DNA of 64,000 nt from Alphaproteobacteria bacterium. GTDB lineage: Bacteria; Pseudomonadota; Alphaproteobacteria; Rhodobacterales; Rhodobacteraceae. The stretch spans positions 1 to 64,000 of the forward strand of contig JAUHVK010000017.1 in the NCBI GenBank assembly GCA_030425145.1, given 5' to 3'. Below the pieces are notes generated by a model. That model ran no database searches. It was not told the DNA's origin and saw only the letters and a list, made by a program, of their open reading frames with translations. Below are positions 33,641 through 42,333 of the stretch, piece after piece. How positions within the stretch are numbered: the first letter of the stretch is position 1; each line of letters opens with the position of its first letter. Made by a program: the position numbers and the translations under genes.

Positions 33641-34543
33641 CTAGTTGGTGACGGCGGCGGTCAGGCCTTCGGCAACGGTGCGCGTCGTGACCGTCAGCAG
33701 ATCGAGATAGGTTGGCACCGGGCCGTCGGCCTCGCTCAGCGAATCGACATAGAGCACGCCGCCATATGTGACACCCGTTTCGCGCGCGACCTGTTCCGCT
33801 GGTGCAGTGTTCACAGTGCTTTCGCAAAAGACCACAGGGATTTCGTTCTCACGCACCCCGTCGATGACCGCGCGGACCTGCTGGGGGGTTCCCACCTGAT
33901 CGGCGTTCATTGGCCAGAGATAGAGCTCTTTCAACCCCATGTCGCGCGCAAGGTAACTGAACGCGCCTTCACAGGTAACGAGCCAGCGCTGGTCTTCCGG
34001 AATCGCCGCGACGGAGGCCCGCAGCGGTTCGATCGTGGCGCGCAGTTCGCCTTTGTAACGCTCGGCATTCGCAGCATAGAGCGCAGCGTTTCCCGGGTCG
34101 GCATCCGAGAAGGCCTTGGTGATATTGTCGATATAGATCAGCGCGTTATCCAGACCCATCCAGGCATGTGGGTTGGATTTGCCTTCATAGCTTCCCGAGG
34201 AGATCGAGATCGGGTCAATGCCTTCGCTGAGCGTCACCGAGGGTACGTTTTCGAGATTGGAAACGAATTGCTCGAACCAAAGTTCCAAGTTCAGACCATT
34301 CCACAGGATCAGGTCGGCGTCATAGGCGCGCACAATGTCCCGTGGGGTTGGTTCATAGCCGTGGATCTCGGCCCCCGGTTTGGTGATCGACACCACCTCG
34401 GCAGCATCCCCGGCCACATTCGACGCCATATCAGCCAGAACGGTGAAGGTGGTGACCACTTTCATCTTCTCATCCGCAGCAGCGACACTTGCGCAGGCTG
34501 CGAACAGGCCGACCGAAACCAGTGTTGCCAAACTCCGTCTCAT
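33641..34543 (-). CDS. sitA: Periplasmic manganese/iron-binding protein SitA
   Basis: Cluster 9 solute-binding protein. 300 aa from the ATG at 34543, which has a perfect GGAGG nine bases upstream; the frame is open to 34603. A signal peptide (RRSLATLVSVGLFAACASVAAA) is followed by KVVTTFTVLADM. Metal ligands of the family are visible: His in GAEIHGYEPTP, His in NPHAWMGLDN, Glu in CEGAFSYLARDMG, and the late Asp in LYVDSLS. First gene of the sit operon behind a Mur-like box. Confidence 0.94.
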   Translation of the reverse strand: MRRSLATLVSVGLFAACASVAAADEKMKVVTTFTVLADMASNVAGDAAEVVSITKPGAEIHGYEPTPRDIVRAYDADLILWNGLNLELWFEQFVSNLENVPSVTLSEGIDPISISSGSYEGKSNPHAWMGLDNALIYIDNITKAFSDADPGNAALYAANAERYKGELRATIEPLRASVAAIPEDQRWLVTCEGAFSYLARDMGLKELYLWPMNADQVGTPQQVRAVIDGVRENEIPVVFCESTVNTAPAEQVARETGVTYGGVLYVDSLSEADGPVPTYLDLLTVTTRTVAEGLTAAVTN

Positions 34544-34586
34544 TCTTTCGAACCTCCGCATTGAATATGTCTGCATCTTTTTGAAA

Positions 34587-34606
34587 ATGCAAATCACTCG
34601 CAATTA
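34587..34606. promoter_or_regulatory. Mur-responsive-sequence-like box upstream of sitA
   Basis: TGCAAATCACTCGCAATT has the TGCAAAT-N3-nGCAAnT layout of the Mur-responsive sequences known at alphaproteobacterial sitABCD promoters. Mur is a Fur-family repressor that senses Mn2+. The box is 44 bp before the sitA start, where it would cover the promoter. Match judged by eye only. Confidence 0.5.
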
Positions 34607-34765
34607 GGTAGTGAACGAAATCGAAGCCGCAAGGGGCGCGCACACGTAAAAAGCGCTGCACCGCCGGATGACGGGAAACGCCTTCTGTGCAACCAAGCCT
34701 AGAACGAGACGCGGTTTCCCGCACCCCGTGCTATGCGTGGAACTCGATTGGATCGAAACGGGCGA

Positions 34766-36322
34766 TCAGTCTTTCCTGCGCTTCACCGTAATGAGGCATT
34801 TCGAATGCCGGGGATGCAGTGCGGGCAAATCGTTGCCCAAGACATCCACAGCTCCGACATGGCGCAGAGCACCAGTGGACTCGACTTCTCCATCCACGAC
34901 CGAGCGCCGCTTTCCTTGGCCGCTGGCCACACAACGGATGACCTCTTTGGATGTCGTATGGAAACGCGGAGCATTGTGTTGCGGCTGCCGCCCGATCTGA
35001 CGGGTTACGACCTGATGTCCGATTGCGGGAGCCTGAACCTCTGGTTTGTGCTTGATCGTAGCGCCTTGAGTCGTGGTCAGCGTGGGGACAAGATGCGGTC
35101 TCGGCTTGGGCCGGGACACGGACACCAATGTTGTCGATGGTACCCCAGGCTTAACCTTGGACCCTGTCTCCGGAGACTTCTGCGGACGTGGCACCGTTAC
35201 AGGTATTGTCTGCGGTGTCGGCTTTGGAACAGTCGTCTTTTGCGGCGTCTTTTTAGGAGGCAGTTTCGGAACAGTCACCGTCACAGGGTGAGGGATCTTG
35301 TTCGGAGTCGGACCCGTCGTCTGCCCGGTGCCCGTCGTTACATTGGGGTTCACGAACGGAACAATGACCGGAACGGTCGGTCGTGACGGAGGTACCTTTT
35401 TCGCCCCGCCGCCTGGTTTTGGCTTTGGAACCATGACCGGCACGAGGACCGGTTTTGTCCCGGGTTGCATCGGTCCATAGCCCGTTATCGTAATCTGCGG
35501 GTTCGGGTGCACGATAATCGTTTGAGGTGGCGTGACCGTGGTGTTCGGCTGTGGGTTCTGCGGAATGGTTGGAACAGGAGTTTGACCGCCTTGTTGCGGA
35601 GGCGCGATTTGCGGTAGCGGGGTCGGCACGGACGACGTGCCCGTAAAGCTTGTCGGTGGGTTCGGGACAACCGGAACAACAGGAGATGTCCCTGTAAAGG
35701 TCGTGGGTGGATTTGGAATGACCATTACAACCGCTGACGGTCCCGTGGAGTTCGCCGGCGGGTTCGGCACAATTGTCGCGACCGGCGACACACCTGTGAA
35801 CGTCTGCGGTGGTAGCGGCGTCACCGTAATCGCCGGCGACACACCTGTGAACGTCTGCGGCGGCTTCGGTGTCACCGTGATCGCGGGCGATACACCTGTA
35901 AACGTCTCGAGTGGCTGCGGTGTCACCGTGATCGCAGGCGACATACCTGTAAACGTCTCGAGTGGCTGCGGCGTCACCGTGATCGCAGGCGACACACCTG
36001 TGAACGTCTGAAGTGGCTCGGGTATAATCGTTCCGCCCGGCGATGTGCCTGTAATCGTCTCAGGTGAGAGAGGTGTCACAACAACTGGGTTCGGGGGCTC
36101 GACCGAGGAATCTGTGTTGTCCACTTGATTCACGGTAGGAACGACGGTGGTCGGCGGAAGGCCACCGGTTCCGGACGGAGCGCCACCACAACCAGCCAGC
36201 GGCTTATGCGGGTTCCCAACTCCGTTGCACCATCCCGGCGGGATGCCGCCGTGAGGCTTCGCATTGATAGGACCCGAGGACGCAAGGATCGTGGCTGCGA
36301 TGAGAGCTAGGCTTTTGTGCAT
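34766..36322 (-). CDS. Secreted Pro/Thr-rich repeat protein, putative partner of the adjacent TpsB
   Basis: 518 aa, family not recognised. A signal peptide occupies residues 1-21 (ending SGPINA). Then come a short N-terminal region with Cys32 and Cys45, and nine 17-residue repeats of the type FTGVSPAITVTPxPxxT at about 84-236. A Pro/Lys/Thr-rich stalk covers about 240-440. A C-terminal module of about 65 residues is bracketed by Cys464 and Cys509 and contains TGALRHVGAVDVLGNDLPALHP. No NPNL-type TPS domain or beta-helix repeat is visible. The ATG at 36322 is 5 bp after the TpsB stop (a GTG at 36334 is also possible), so the two are one operon. Export through TpsB is inference. Confidence 0.8.
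   Translation of the reverse strand: MHKSLALIAATILASSGPINAKPHGGIPPGWCNGVGNPHKPLAGCGGAPSGTGGLPPTTVVPTVNQVDNTDSSVEPPNPVVVTPLSPETITGTSPGGTIIPEPLQTFTGVSPAITVTPQPLETFTGMSPAITVTPQPLETFTGVSPAITVTPKPPQTFTGVSPAITVTPLPPQTFTGVSPVATIVPNPPANSTGPSAVVMVIPNPPTTFTGTSPVVPVVPNPPTSFTGTSSVPTPLPQIAPPQQGGQTPVPTIPQNPQPNTTVTPPQTIIVHPNPQITITGYGPMQPGTKPVLVPVMVPKPKPGGGAKKVPPSRPTVPVIVPFVNPNVTTGTGQTTGPTPNKIPHPVTVTVPKLPPKKTPQKTTVPKPTPQTIPVTVPRPQKSPETGSKVKPGVPSTTLVSVSRPKPRPHLVPTLTTTQGATIKHKPEVQAPAIGHQVVTRQIGRQPQHNAPRFHTTSKEVIRCVASGQGKRRSVVDGEVESTGALRHVGAVDVLGNDLPALHPRHSKCLITVKRRKD
35636..36094 (-). repeat. Nine tandem 51-bp coding repeats
   Basis: The 17-residue unit of the Pro/Thr-rich protein is repeated in register every 51 bp; the marker CACCTGT(G/A)AA recurs at 35791, 35842, 35893, 35944 and 35995, with diverged units either side. 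The central units are nearly identical, so copy number can change by slippage or recombination. It is a coding repeat, not a CRISPR array. Confidence 0.88.
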
Positions 36323-36327
36323 CTGGA

Positions 36328-37851
36328 TCACCACGACTTTGTGAGGTTGAGGTAGAGCGCAGGCTCGCCTTTCTTCGTCGACGGCCCGTCTTCGAGCGGA
36401 GTGGCAATGTAACTCCGCGCGAAAAACCCGTTCGCGAATTCGGCATCGATCCCAACACCAACGGACGACAGCGTCGCGTTGGCGACCTCGAATCCGCTAG
36501 GCTCGTTGTTCCAAATCTGGCCAATATCTAAAAACCCGAACGGTCGGATGCGATTGACTTGAGCGCTGGCCGGAAAAAAGTCACGGCTCACTTCGAGGCT
36601 GGCCGAAAAGCCGCTGTCACCTTGTGCTTCGCCAACCACATAGCCGCGTTCGGCATCAATTCCACCAAGGTAGAATTCTTCTCCACCGGGCAGCCGATCC
36701 TCGGAGAACTGCCCCCAGACTTCGGCACGGATGGTTGTTTCGGGGCCGAAAAGACCAATCGGATGTTCATACCCGAAACCTAGACGCACATAGGAGAATG
36801 TCTCATCCCCATCGTCGACACCCTGAAATTCTTTGCGCTTTTCCCCGTAAGCCACGTTAACCGCGTATTCGAGTGCACCGCCCGTCGTCAGCGCTTTGCC
36901 ATAGATCCAGCTGGCTGAAATGACGTCCACTTCACTCTCGAAGCTCTGGTCGGCAAAATCGACGTCGGATGATGACTGGCGGACTTCAAGCAGACCATAG
37001 CCATACGTGTCCACGTTCCGCACAAACGGGAATCCCAACGCGAGAATGGCCGTACGCCCCAAGGCTTCGGTTTCCTGAAGCGAGCCGTTGGCATCGCGAT
37101 AGGCCCCCACATTTCCAAGATACGCTTCTCCATACATGCCACTCCCGCCAAGCGGCATGCGGTACGTCACGGCACCCGAAACCGACGTGTCGTCGCTATC
37201 GGTTTCCGATGTCCCCGAGAGATCGAACCGCAGCAGATCGCCCGCTGTGAAGAAGCTCAGATATGTTTGCGACAAGGACAACCTCACCGCCTCGCCGAAT
37301 CCCCGCGACGGATGGTCCAGAGACACGCTGCCATAATCGCGATCCAGTTCTTCACCGATAATCCGCAACCGGGCATGTGCTGATCCGGGCGGATAGTCGA
37401 ATTCGGCAGTCGCCGTGACCGAGCCGATATCTTCGACGAGCATGATCGCGCGCTCAAGGTCGTCCTGTTGCAACCCGCGTTTCGCAAGCAGCGGGCGCAT
37501 ATACGCTTCGATCAAACGGAAATGGCCTTCATCGACGCCCTCAATGACGATGTCGCCGATCTCGCCTTCGTCAACGACCAGAGTTCGCCCGTCCGACGCC
37601 AGAAAAACCTCGGCAAGAAGATAACCGTCTTCCAAGTAAATCGTCTCGATGGTCTGCGCGAGCCCCTCAGCCGTCACCGCCCCGATCTGCTGCTGGGTCA
37701 ATAGCGTGGCGAACGTCATCAATTCCGTCGGTTCGTAGTGAGAAACACCAAGCACCGAATAGGTAAAGTTGCTCTCTTGACCAATGGCGGGAACGCCTAA
37801 CGTCGATACGATGAAGGCAAGCGAAATCGATGTCTTTTTGAGAGCCGTCAT
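36328..37851 (-). CDS. Two-partner secretion transporter, ShlB/FhaC/HecB family (TpsB)
   Basis: Outer-membrane POTRA/16-strand barrel protein that exports a partner protein. 507 aa from the ATG at 37851 (AAAGAGA upstream; the frame is open to 37917). A signal peptide ends near VPAIG. POTRA domains cover about residues 30-165 (VTAEGLAQTIETIYLEDGYLLAEVFL; GEIGDIVIEGVDEGHF). The barrel ends in LYLNLTKSW with a terminal aromatic residue. The family RGY motif is in GGIDAERGYVVGE. No large haemagglutinin-like gene is adjacent; the only co-transcribed gene is the repeat protein downstream. Confidence 0.9.
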   Translation of the reverse strand: MTALKKTSISLAFIVSTLGVPAIGQESNFTYSVLGVSHYEPTELMTFATLLTQQQIGAVTAEGLAQTIETIYLEDGYLLAEVFLASDGRTLVVDEGEIGDIVIEGVDEGHFRLIEAYMRPLLAKRGLQQDDLERAIMLVEDIGSVTATAEFDYPPGSAHARLRIIGEELDRDYGSVSLDHPSRGFGEAVRLSLSQTYLSFFTAGDLLRFDLSGTSETDSDDTSVSGAVTYRMPLGGSGMYGEAYLGNVGAYRDANGSLQETEALGRTAILALGFPFVRNVDTYGYGLLEVRQSSSDVDFADQSFESEVDVISASWIYGKALTTGGALEYAVNVAYGEKRKEFQGVDDGDETFSYVRLGFGYEHPIGLFGPETTIRAEVWGQFSEDRLPGGEEFYLGGIDAERGYVVGEAQGDSGFSASLEVSRDFFPASAQVNRIRPFGFLDIGQIWNNEPSGFEVANATLSSVGVGIDAEFANGFFARSYIATPLEDGPSTKKGEPALYLNLTKSW

Positions 37852-38248
37852 TTTTTCTCTTTGGATGCAAATTTGGGATTTTCCGCATGATGCGGTCACA
37901 GGCAATTCGATCGACACGGCATCCTGAGGGCCATCAGACAGTGGATCAATGCTGGGTACGCTTCAGAGAACGCATAATATCGTTTGATAAACTAAGTCTT
38001 ATACTAGTCTTTGCGGCTTGAGGCGGCATGACTTAGTCGGATCCGCAACGTGTCGGAAAACCGGCTCATGTGTGTTTGGTTTGTTGAAAACTGCGATGCC
38101 GAGCATCACTCACATGTCACTGCAGACGCCCAACCCGCGTCTATTGCGGCACGGCAATATCCACCGAAAAAAAACAGGAAACCCGTAGAACTTTTGGGGC
38201 ATCGTTGACATCCAGACCGGCGACATTCTTTCGCTTGGTTTGGATCAG
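37852..38248. other. Gene-free spacer between TpsB and tRNA-Lys
   Basis: 397 bp with visibly more A/T than the surroundings near 37960-38010. It contains an 8-bp inverted repeat, ACTAAGTC at 37991-37998 and GACTTAGT at 38030-38037. It should hold the TpsB promoter. I found no gene and no second copy of the tRNA 3' end. Confidence 0.6.
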
Positions 38249-38324
38249 TGGTGAGCCGTGCAGGATTCGAACCTGCGACCCACTGATTAAAAGTCAGTTG
38301 CTCTACCAACTGAGCTAACGGCCC
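38249..38324 (-). tRNA. tRNA-Lys (anticodon TTT)
   Basis: 76 nt with encoded CCA. The acceptor stem GGGCCGT pairs with ACGGCTC (one G-T pair); D arm TAGCTCAGTTGGTAGAGCA; anticodon loop CTTTTAA gives TTT; T arm GGTTCGAATCC. The 3' end faces the TPS locus, the side where elements that integrate at tRNA genes are found. Confidence 0.97.
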
Positions 38325-38463
38325 ACTGGCGGCGCTTCTAGAAAGAGGGCGGATTGCGGTCAACCCCCAAAACGGCACATTTCTCACCTATCTTCCAGAA
38401 TGCCGCAGCGGTGCGGGTGGCGCGGTCTGGAAAGATGTACCTGACAGGCGTATATGCGCGCCC

Positions 38464-39303
38464 ATGATGACCCAAGAAACACGCGATATCGCCTTCATGA
38501 AGATGCACGGGCTCGGCAATGATTTTGTCGTGCTGGATGCGCGTGTGCGGCCTGTCGCAATGACCGCCGCGCTGGCGCAGGCGATAGGCGACCGCCATCG
38601 CGGAGTAGGATTCGACCAGCTTGCGTTGATTGAACCCGGTGCGGGTGACGCGTATGCTCGGCTGGTTTTCTATAATTCCGACGGATCAACTGCTGGGGCC
38701 TGTGGCAATGCCACGCGCTGCATCGCGCGTTATCTGATGGACGAAGCTGGTTTGGCCGAGGTGACTCTGACGACCGAGCGGGGACAGCTTTTTGCGCGGG
38801 ACGCCGGAAACGGGCTGACCTCGGTGAATATGGGACATCCGCAACTGCGCTGGGACGAGGTGCCGCTGGCGCGCGAGATGGATACTTTGAAGCTGCCAAT
38901 CGACGGTGCCCCGACAGCAACAGGCATGGGCAACCCGCATTGCACGTTTTTCGTGGACGACGCCGAATCGGTAGACCTTGCGGCACGCGGAGCCGAGGTC
39001 GAGCACCATCCGCTGTACCCGCAGCGCACCAACGTGCAGTTTGCCAGCGTCATCGGCCCTGACCATCTGCGGATGCGGGTGTGGGAGCGCGGTGTTGGCG
39101 TCACGCTGGCCTCTGGGTCATCTTCCTGCGCCACGGCCGTTGCTGCGGCACGGCGCGGTCTGACCGGGCGTCGGGTGAGCATCGACCTTGATGGCGGGCG
39201 GATCGAAATAGACTGGCGCGAAGATGGCGTCTGGATGACTGGACCGACCGCGCATGTGTTCAGCGGCGCATTTACGACAGAGTGGCTGGAGCAGGTGTCA
39301 TGA
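38464..39303 (+). CDS. dapF: Diaminopimelate epimerase
   Basis: Converts LL- to meso-diaminopimelate for lysine and peptidoglycan. 279 aa. The two catalytic cysteines are Cys80 in GACGNATRC and Cys222 in [23 protein letters not shown] near the N-terminus is a family hallmark. The start is the ATG at 38464 or the adjacent in-frame 38467. The last bases overlap the mtaB start (ATGA). Confidence 0.96.
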   Translation: MMTQETRDIAFMKMHGLGNDFVVLDARVRPVAMTAALAQAIGDRHRGVGFDQLALIEPGAGDAYARLVFYNSDGSTAGACGNATRCIARYLMDEAGLAEVTLTTERGQLFARDAGNGLTSVNMGHPQLRWDEVPLAREMDTLKLPIDGAPTATGMGNPHCTFFVDDAESVDLAARGAEVEHHPLYPQRTNVQFASVIGPDHLRMRVWERGVGVTLASGSSSCATAVAAARRGLTGRRVSIDLDGGRIEIDWREDGVWMTGPTAHVFSGAFTTEWLEQVS

Positions 39304-40553
39304 ACCCGCCCAAGTTCACCACGCTCGGCTGTCGCCTGAACGCTTATGAGACCGAAGCCATGAAAGACCTTGCCGCACAGGCGGGGCTTGAGAACGCTGT
39401 AGTGGTCAATACCTGCGCCGTGACCGCTGAGGCCGTGCGCAAGGCGCGGCAGGAGATTCGCAAGCTGCGTCGGGACAATCCGAACGCCAAGCTGATCGTG
39501 ACCGGCTGTGCCGCGCAGACCGAGCCCGAGACCTTTTCCAAGATGGAAGAGGTCGATGCAGTGATCGGCAATACCGAGAAAATGACGCCGGACACCTGGA
39601 AAGGGCTGGCGGCAGATTTCATCGGCGAGACCGAGGCGGTTCAGGTCAACGACATCATGTCGGTGACTGAAACCGCGCAGCATCTGATCGACGGCTTCGG
39701 CACGCGGTCCCGCGCTTATGTTCAGGTGCAAAACGGCTGCGACCACCGCTGCACCTTCTGCATCATCCCCTACGGTCGCGGCAATTCGCGATCCGTACCT
39801 GCGGGCGTGATCGTGAACCAGATCAAGCGACTGGTGGACAAGGGCTTCAACGAGGTGGTGCTGACCGGGGTCGATCTGACCTCCTGGGGTGCCGACCTGC
39901 CTGCGCAGCCGAAGCTGGGCGATCTGGTGATGCGCATCCTCAAGCTGGTGCCGGACCTCCCGCGCCTGCGGATCAGTTCGATCGACAGCATTGAGGTGGA
40001 CGAGAACCTGATGCAGGCGATTGCCACCGAACCGCGTCTGATGCCGCATCTGCACCTGAGCCTTCAGCATGGGGACGACCTGATCCTCAAGCGGATGAAA
40101 CGCCGCCATTTGCGGGATGATGCGATCCGATTTGCCGAAGAGGCGCGCAAACTGCGCCCTGACATGACCTTCGGCGCGGATATCATCGCTGGCTTCCCGA
40201 CCGAAACCGAAGTTCATTTTGAAAATTCGCTGAAGCTCGTCGAAGAGTGCAATCTGACGTGGCTGCATGTCTTCCCCTATTCCACGCGCGAAGGCACGCC
40301 CGCCGCGCGGATGCCGCAGGTCGACGGGCGCGCGATCAAGGATCGGGCCGCGCGGTTACGTGCGGCGGGTGAAGCTGCCGTGACGCGTCATTTGACGGCG
40401 CAACAAGGTCGGACGCACAACGTGTTGATGGAAGCGCCGGACATGGGGCGGACCGAGCAGTTTACTGAGGTCCGGTTTACGACGGAACAACCTGTGGGGC
40501 AGATCGTGCGCGCGACAATCATCGGACAGGACGGGCATCAACTGGTTGCCTGA
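39300..40553 (+). CDS. mtaB: tRNA (N6-threonylcarbamoyladenosine-37) methylthiotransferase
   Basis: Radical-SAM enzyme that adds a methylthio group to t6A37 in tRNAs reading ANN codons. 417 aa from the ATG overlapping the dapF stop. MTTase-domain cluster cysteines are Cys11, Cys39 and Cys70; radical-SAM cluster [10 protein letters not shown] has Cys147, Cys151 and Cys154. The TRAM region at the C-terminus is short. A two-unit hairpin cluster follows. Confidence 0.94.
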   Translation: MNPPKFTTLGCRLNAYETEAMKDLAAQAGLENAVVVNTCAVTAEAVRKARQEIRKLRRDNPNAKLIVTGCAAQTEPETFSKMEEVDAVIGNTEKMTPDTWKGLAADFIGETEAVQVNDIMSVTETAQHLIDGFGTRSRAYVQVQNGCDHRCTFCIIPYGRGNSRSVPAGVIVNQIKRLVDKGFNEVVLTGVDLTSWGADLPAQPKLGDLVMRILKLVPDLPRLRISSIDSIEVDENLMQAIATEPRLMPHLHLSLQHGDDLILKRMKRRHLRDDAIRFAEEARKLRPDMTFGADIIAGFPTETEVHFENSLKLVEECNLTWLHVFPYSTREGTPAARMPQVDGRAIKDRAARLRAAGEAAVTRHLTAQQGRTHNVLMEAPDMGRTEQFTEVRFTTEQPVGQIVRATIIGQDGHQLVA

Positions 40554-40565
40554 TCGGGGTGGACG

Positions 40566-40606
40566 CGTTTGCGTCAACGCAAACGGTCGATGCGTCGACG
40601 CATCGA
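40566..40606. repeat. Two serial palindromes downstream of mtaB
   Basis: A 9-bp stem CGTTTGCGT/ACGCAAACG with loop CA (40566-40585) is followed directly by the perfect 20-bp palindrome TCGATGCGTCGACGCATCGA at 40587-40606. They start 12 bp after the mtaB stop. Same style as the array after lpd: perfect, adjacent, unrelated in sequence, with little or no loop. Confidence 0.75.
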
Positions 40607-40678
40607 CACGGCTCGCAACAGCGGGAAAAAAGCGCACTGGCAATTGCACCGCTCGGACAATTCGGCCACAACCTCGGC

Positions 40679-41374
40679 ATGAGTGATCAATCCCGCGCCT
40701 TGTGCGTCCATCTTCTGACCGCCACCGGGGCCGTCTTTGCCATGCTGGCGCTTCTGGCGGCCGCGCAGGAAGAATGGTCGATCATGTTTCTCTGGCTGGT
40801 TGTCGCCTTTGCGGTCGATGGAATCGATGGTCCGTTGGCCCGTAAATACGATGTGAAAACCAACGCGCCCCGGTTTGATGGTGTGCTGCTTGATCTGATC
40901 ATCGACTATCTGACCTACGTGTTCATCCCGGCTTTTGCGCTGTTTCAAAGCGGGCTGCTGCCCGGATGGACCGGCTGGTTCGCAATCATCGTGATCACCT
41001 TTGCCTCGGCCATGTATTTCGCTGACAGCCGGATGAAGACGTCGGACAATTCGTTCCACGGCTTTCCGGGCTGCTGGAACATGCTGATCCTGGTTCTATT
41101 TGCTATCAAGCCGAACTTCTGGGTCTCTCTGACACTGGTGGCCGTGCTGGCGGTAGCGATGTTCCTGCCGCTCAAGTTCATCCATCCGGTGCGGACCGAG
41201 CGCTGGCGCAACCTGTCCCTGCCGATTGCCTTGGCCTGGACGTTTTTTGCCGGATGGGCGGCCTGGGTCGATTTTCACCCCGAAAGCTGGGCCCATTGGG
41301 GATTGATCGCAACGTCGTTCTATCTCGTGCTCGTTGGTATCGTTCAGCAGATTGTACCGATACGCGGGCAGTGA
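40679..41374 (+). CDS. pcs: Phosphatidylcholine synthase
   Basis: Membrane CDP-alcohol phosphotransferase that condenses choline with CDP-diacylglycerol, a route typical of alphaproteobacteria. 231 aa from the ATG at 40679; the longer frame to 40559 runs back through the mtaB hairpins and is unlikely. The catalytic signature is DGIDGPLARKYDVKTNAPRFDGVLLD near residues 51-76; about seven hydrophobic segments. No clear Shine-Dalgarno. Confidence 0.9.
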   Translation: MSDQSRALCVHLLTATGAVFAMLALLAAAQEEWSIMFLWLVVAFAVDGIDGPLARKYDVKTNAPRFDGVLLDLIIDYLTYVFIPAFALFQSGLLPGWTGWFAIIVITFASAMYFADSRMKTSDNSFHGFPGCWNMLILVLFAIKPNFWVSLTLVAVLAVAMFLPLKFIHPVRTERWRNLSLPIALAWTFFAGWAAWVDFHPESWAHWGLIATSFYLVLVGIVQQIVPIRGQ

Positions 41375-41409
41375 TTGCCTTCTTCGGGAAAGCGGCGCAT
41401 CGCTGAACC

Positions 41410-42333
41410 ATGTTCGTACCGAAAGCCCCAAACCCTTTACTTGCTGCGCTGTTGACTCTGCAGGCCTCGGCCTTTGTGGCGGGAACGACCCTTCTGGCAA
41501 AGATGCTGGGGACGGAAACACTGGGGCCGGCGCTGAACCCGCTTCAGATCAGTCAGGGACGGTTCGTCTTTGCCTTTCTTGCCTTCGCCATCGCAGCGCT
41601 GGTGATGCGGTTGCGGTTCACGCAGATTGCGTGGGCGAGACATACGACGCGGGTGGCGTTCGGTTGGGGTGGTGTAACGCTGATGTTCGCGGCGGCCGCG
41701 TTTATCCCGCTGTCTGATGCCACGGCGATCAGCTTTCTGAACCCGGTGATTGCAATGTTGCTGGCGATTCCCCTGCTGGGAGAGCGCGTCGGCCCTGTGC
41801 GACTGTCAGCAGCGGCGATTGCGCTGATTGGTGCGATGATCCTCTTGCGGCCAACACCGGAGGCGTTTCAACCCGCAGCGCTATTGGCGTTGGGTGCAGC
41901 TCTGTCACTCGGGTTCGAATTGATCGTGATTAAACGCCTAACCGGGAGCGAAGGGCCACTGCAAATTCTGCTGGTGAACAACGTGATCGGGGTAGGAATC
42001 GCCTCGGCGGCGGCGGTCTGGGTCTGGATTGCGCCGACCCCGCAGCAATGGCTGGCCTTGGCGGGGATCGGCCTGCTGATGGCCTCGGCGCAGACCTGTT
42101 TCATCAATGCGATTGCGCGCGCTGACGCGAGCTTTGTCGGCCCGTTCTTTTATGCCGCGCTGGTCTTTGCCGCGATCTACGATTTCGCAGTGTTCGGCGT
42201 CCGCCCTGATGTGGTGTCGGTTATCGGGACGATGATCATCCTGTGCGGTGCCGGGTTGTTGGTGTGGCGTGAAGGGCGGATCAGGCCTTCAACCGGTAGC
42301 CCCGCCGAAAGAACTGCCACGCCACGAAATTGA
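41410..42333 (+). CDS. EamA/DMT-family transporter
   Basis: 307 aa with about ten hydrophobic segments and the two-fold EamA repeat (AISFLNPVIAMLLAIPLLGERVG at the end of the first half; SFVGPFFYAALVFAAIYDFAVFG in the second). Drug/metabolite superfamily exporter of unknown substrate. Its 3' end overlaps the convergent ABC-2 permease gene by 53 bp. Confidence 0.88.
   Translation: MFVPKAPNPLLAALLTLQASAFVAGTTLLAKMLGTETLGPALNPLQISQGRFVFAFLAFAIAALVMRLRFTQIAWARHTTRVAFGWGGVTLMFAAAAFIPLSDATAISFLNPVIAMLLAIPLLGERVGPVRLSAAAIALIGAMILLRPTPEAFQPAALLALGAALSLGFELIVIKRLTGSEGPLQILLVNNVIGVGIASAAAVWVWIAPTPQQWLALAGIGLLMASAQTCFINAIARADASFVGPFFYAALVFAAIYDFAVFGVRPDVVSVIGTMIILCGAGLLVWREGRIRPSTGSPAERTATPRN

Noticed and set aside
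35636-36094. CRISPR-like array
   Set aside because: The 51-bp units are continuous, in frame and have no unique spacers; they encode a peptide repeat.
38224-38324. Attachment site (att) duplication at tRNA-Lys
   Set aside because: No second copy of the tRNA 3' end was found between the tRNA and sitA, and no integrase is present.
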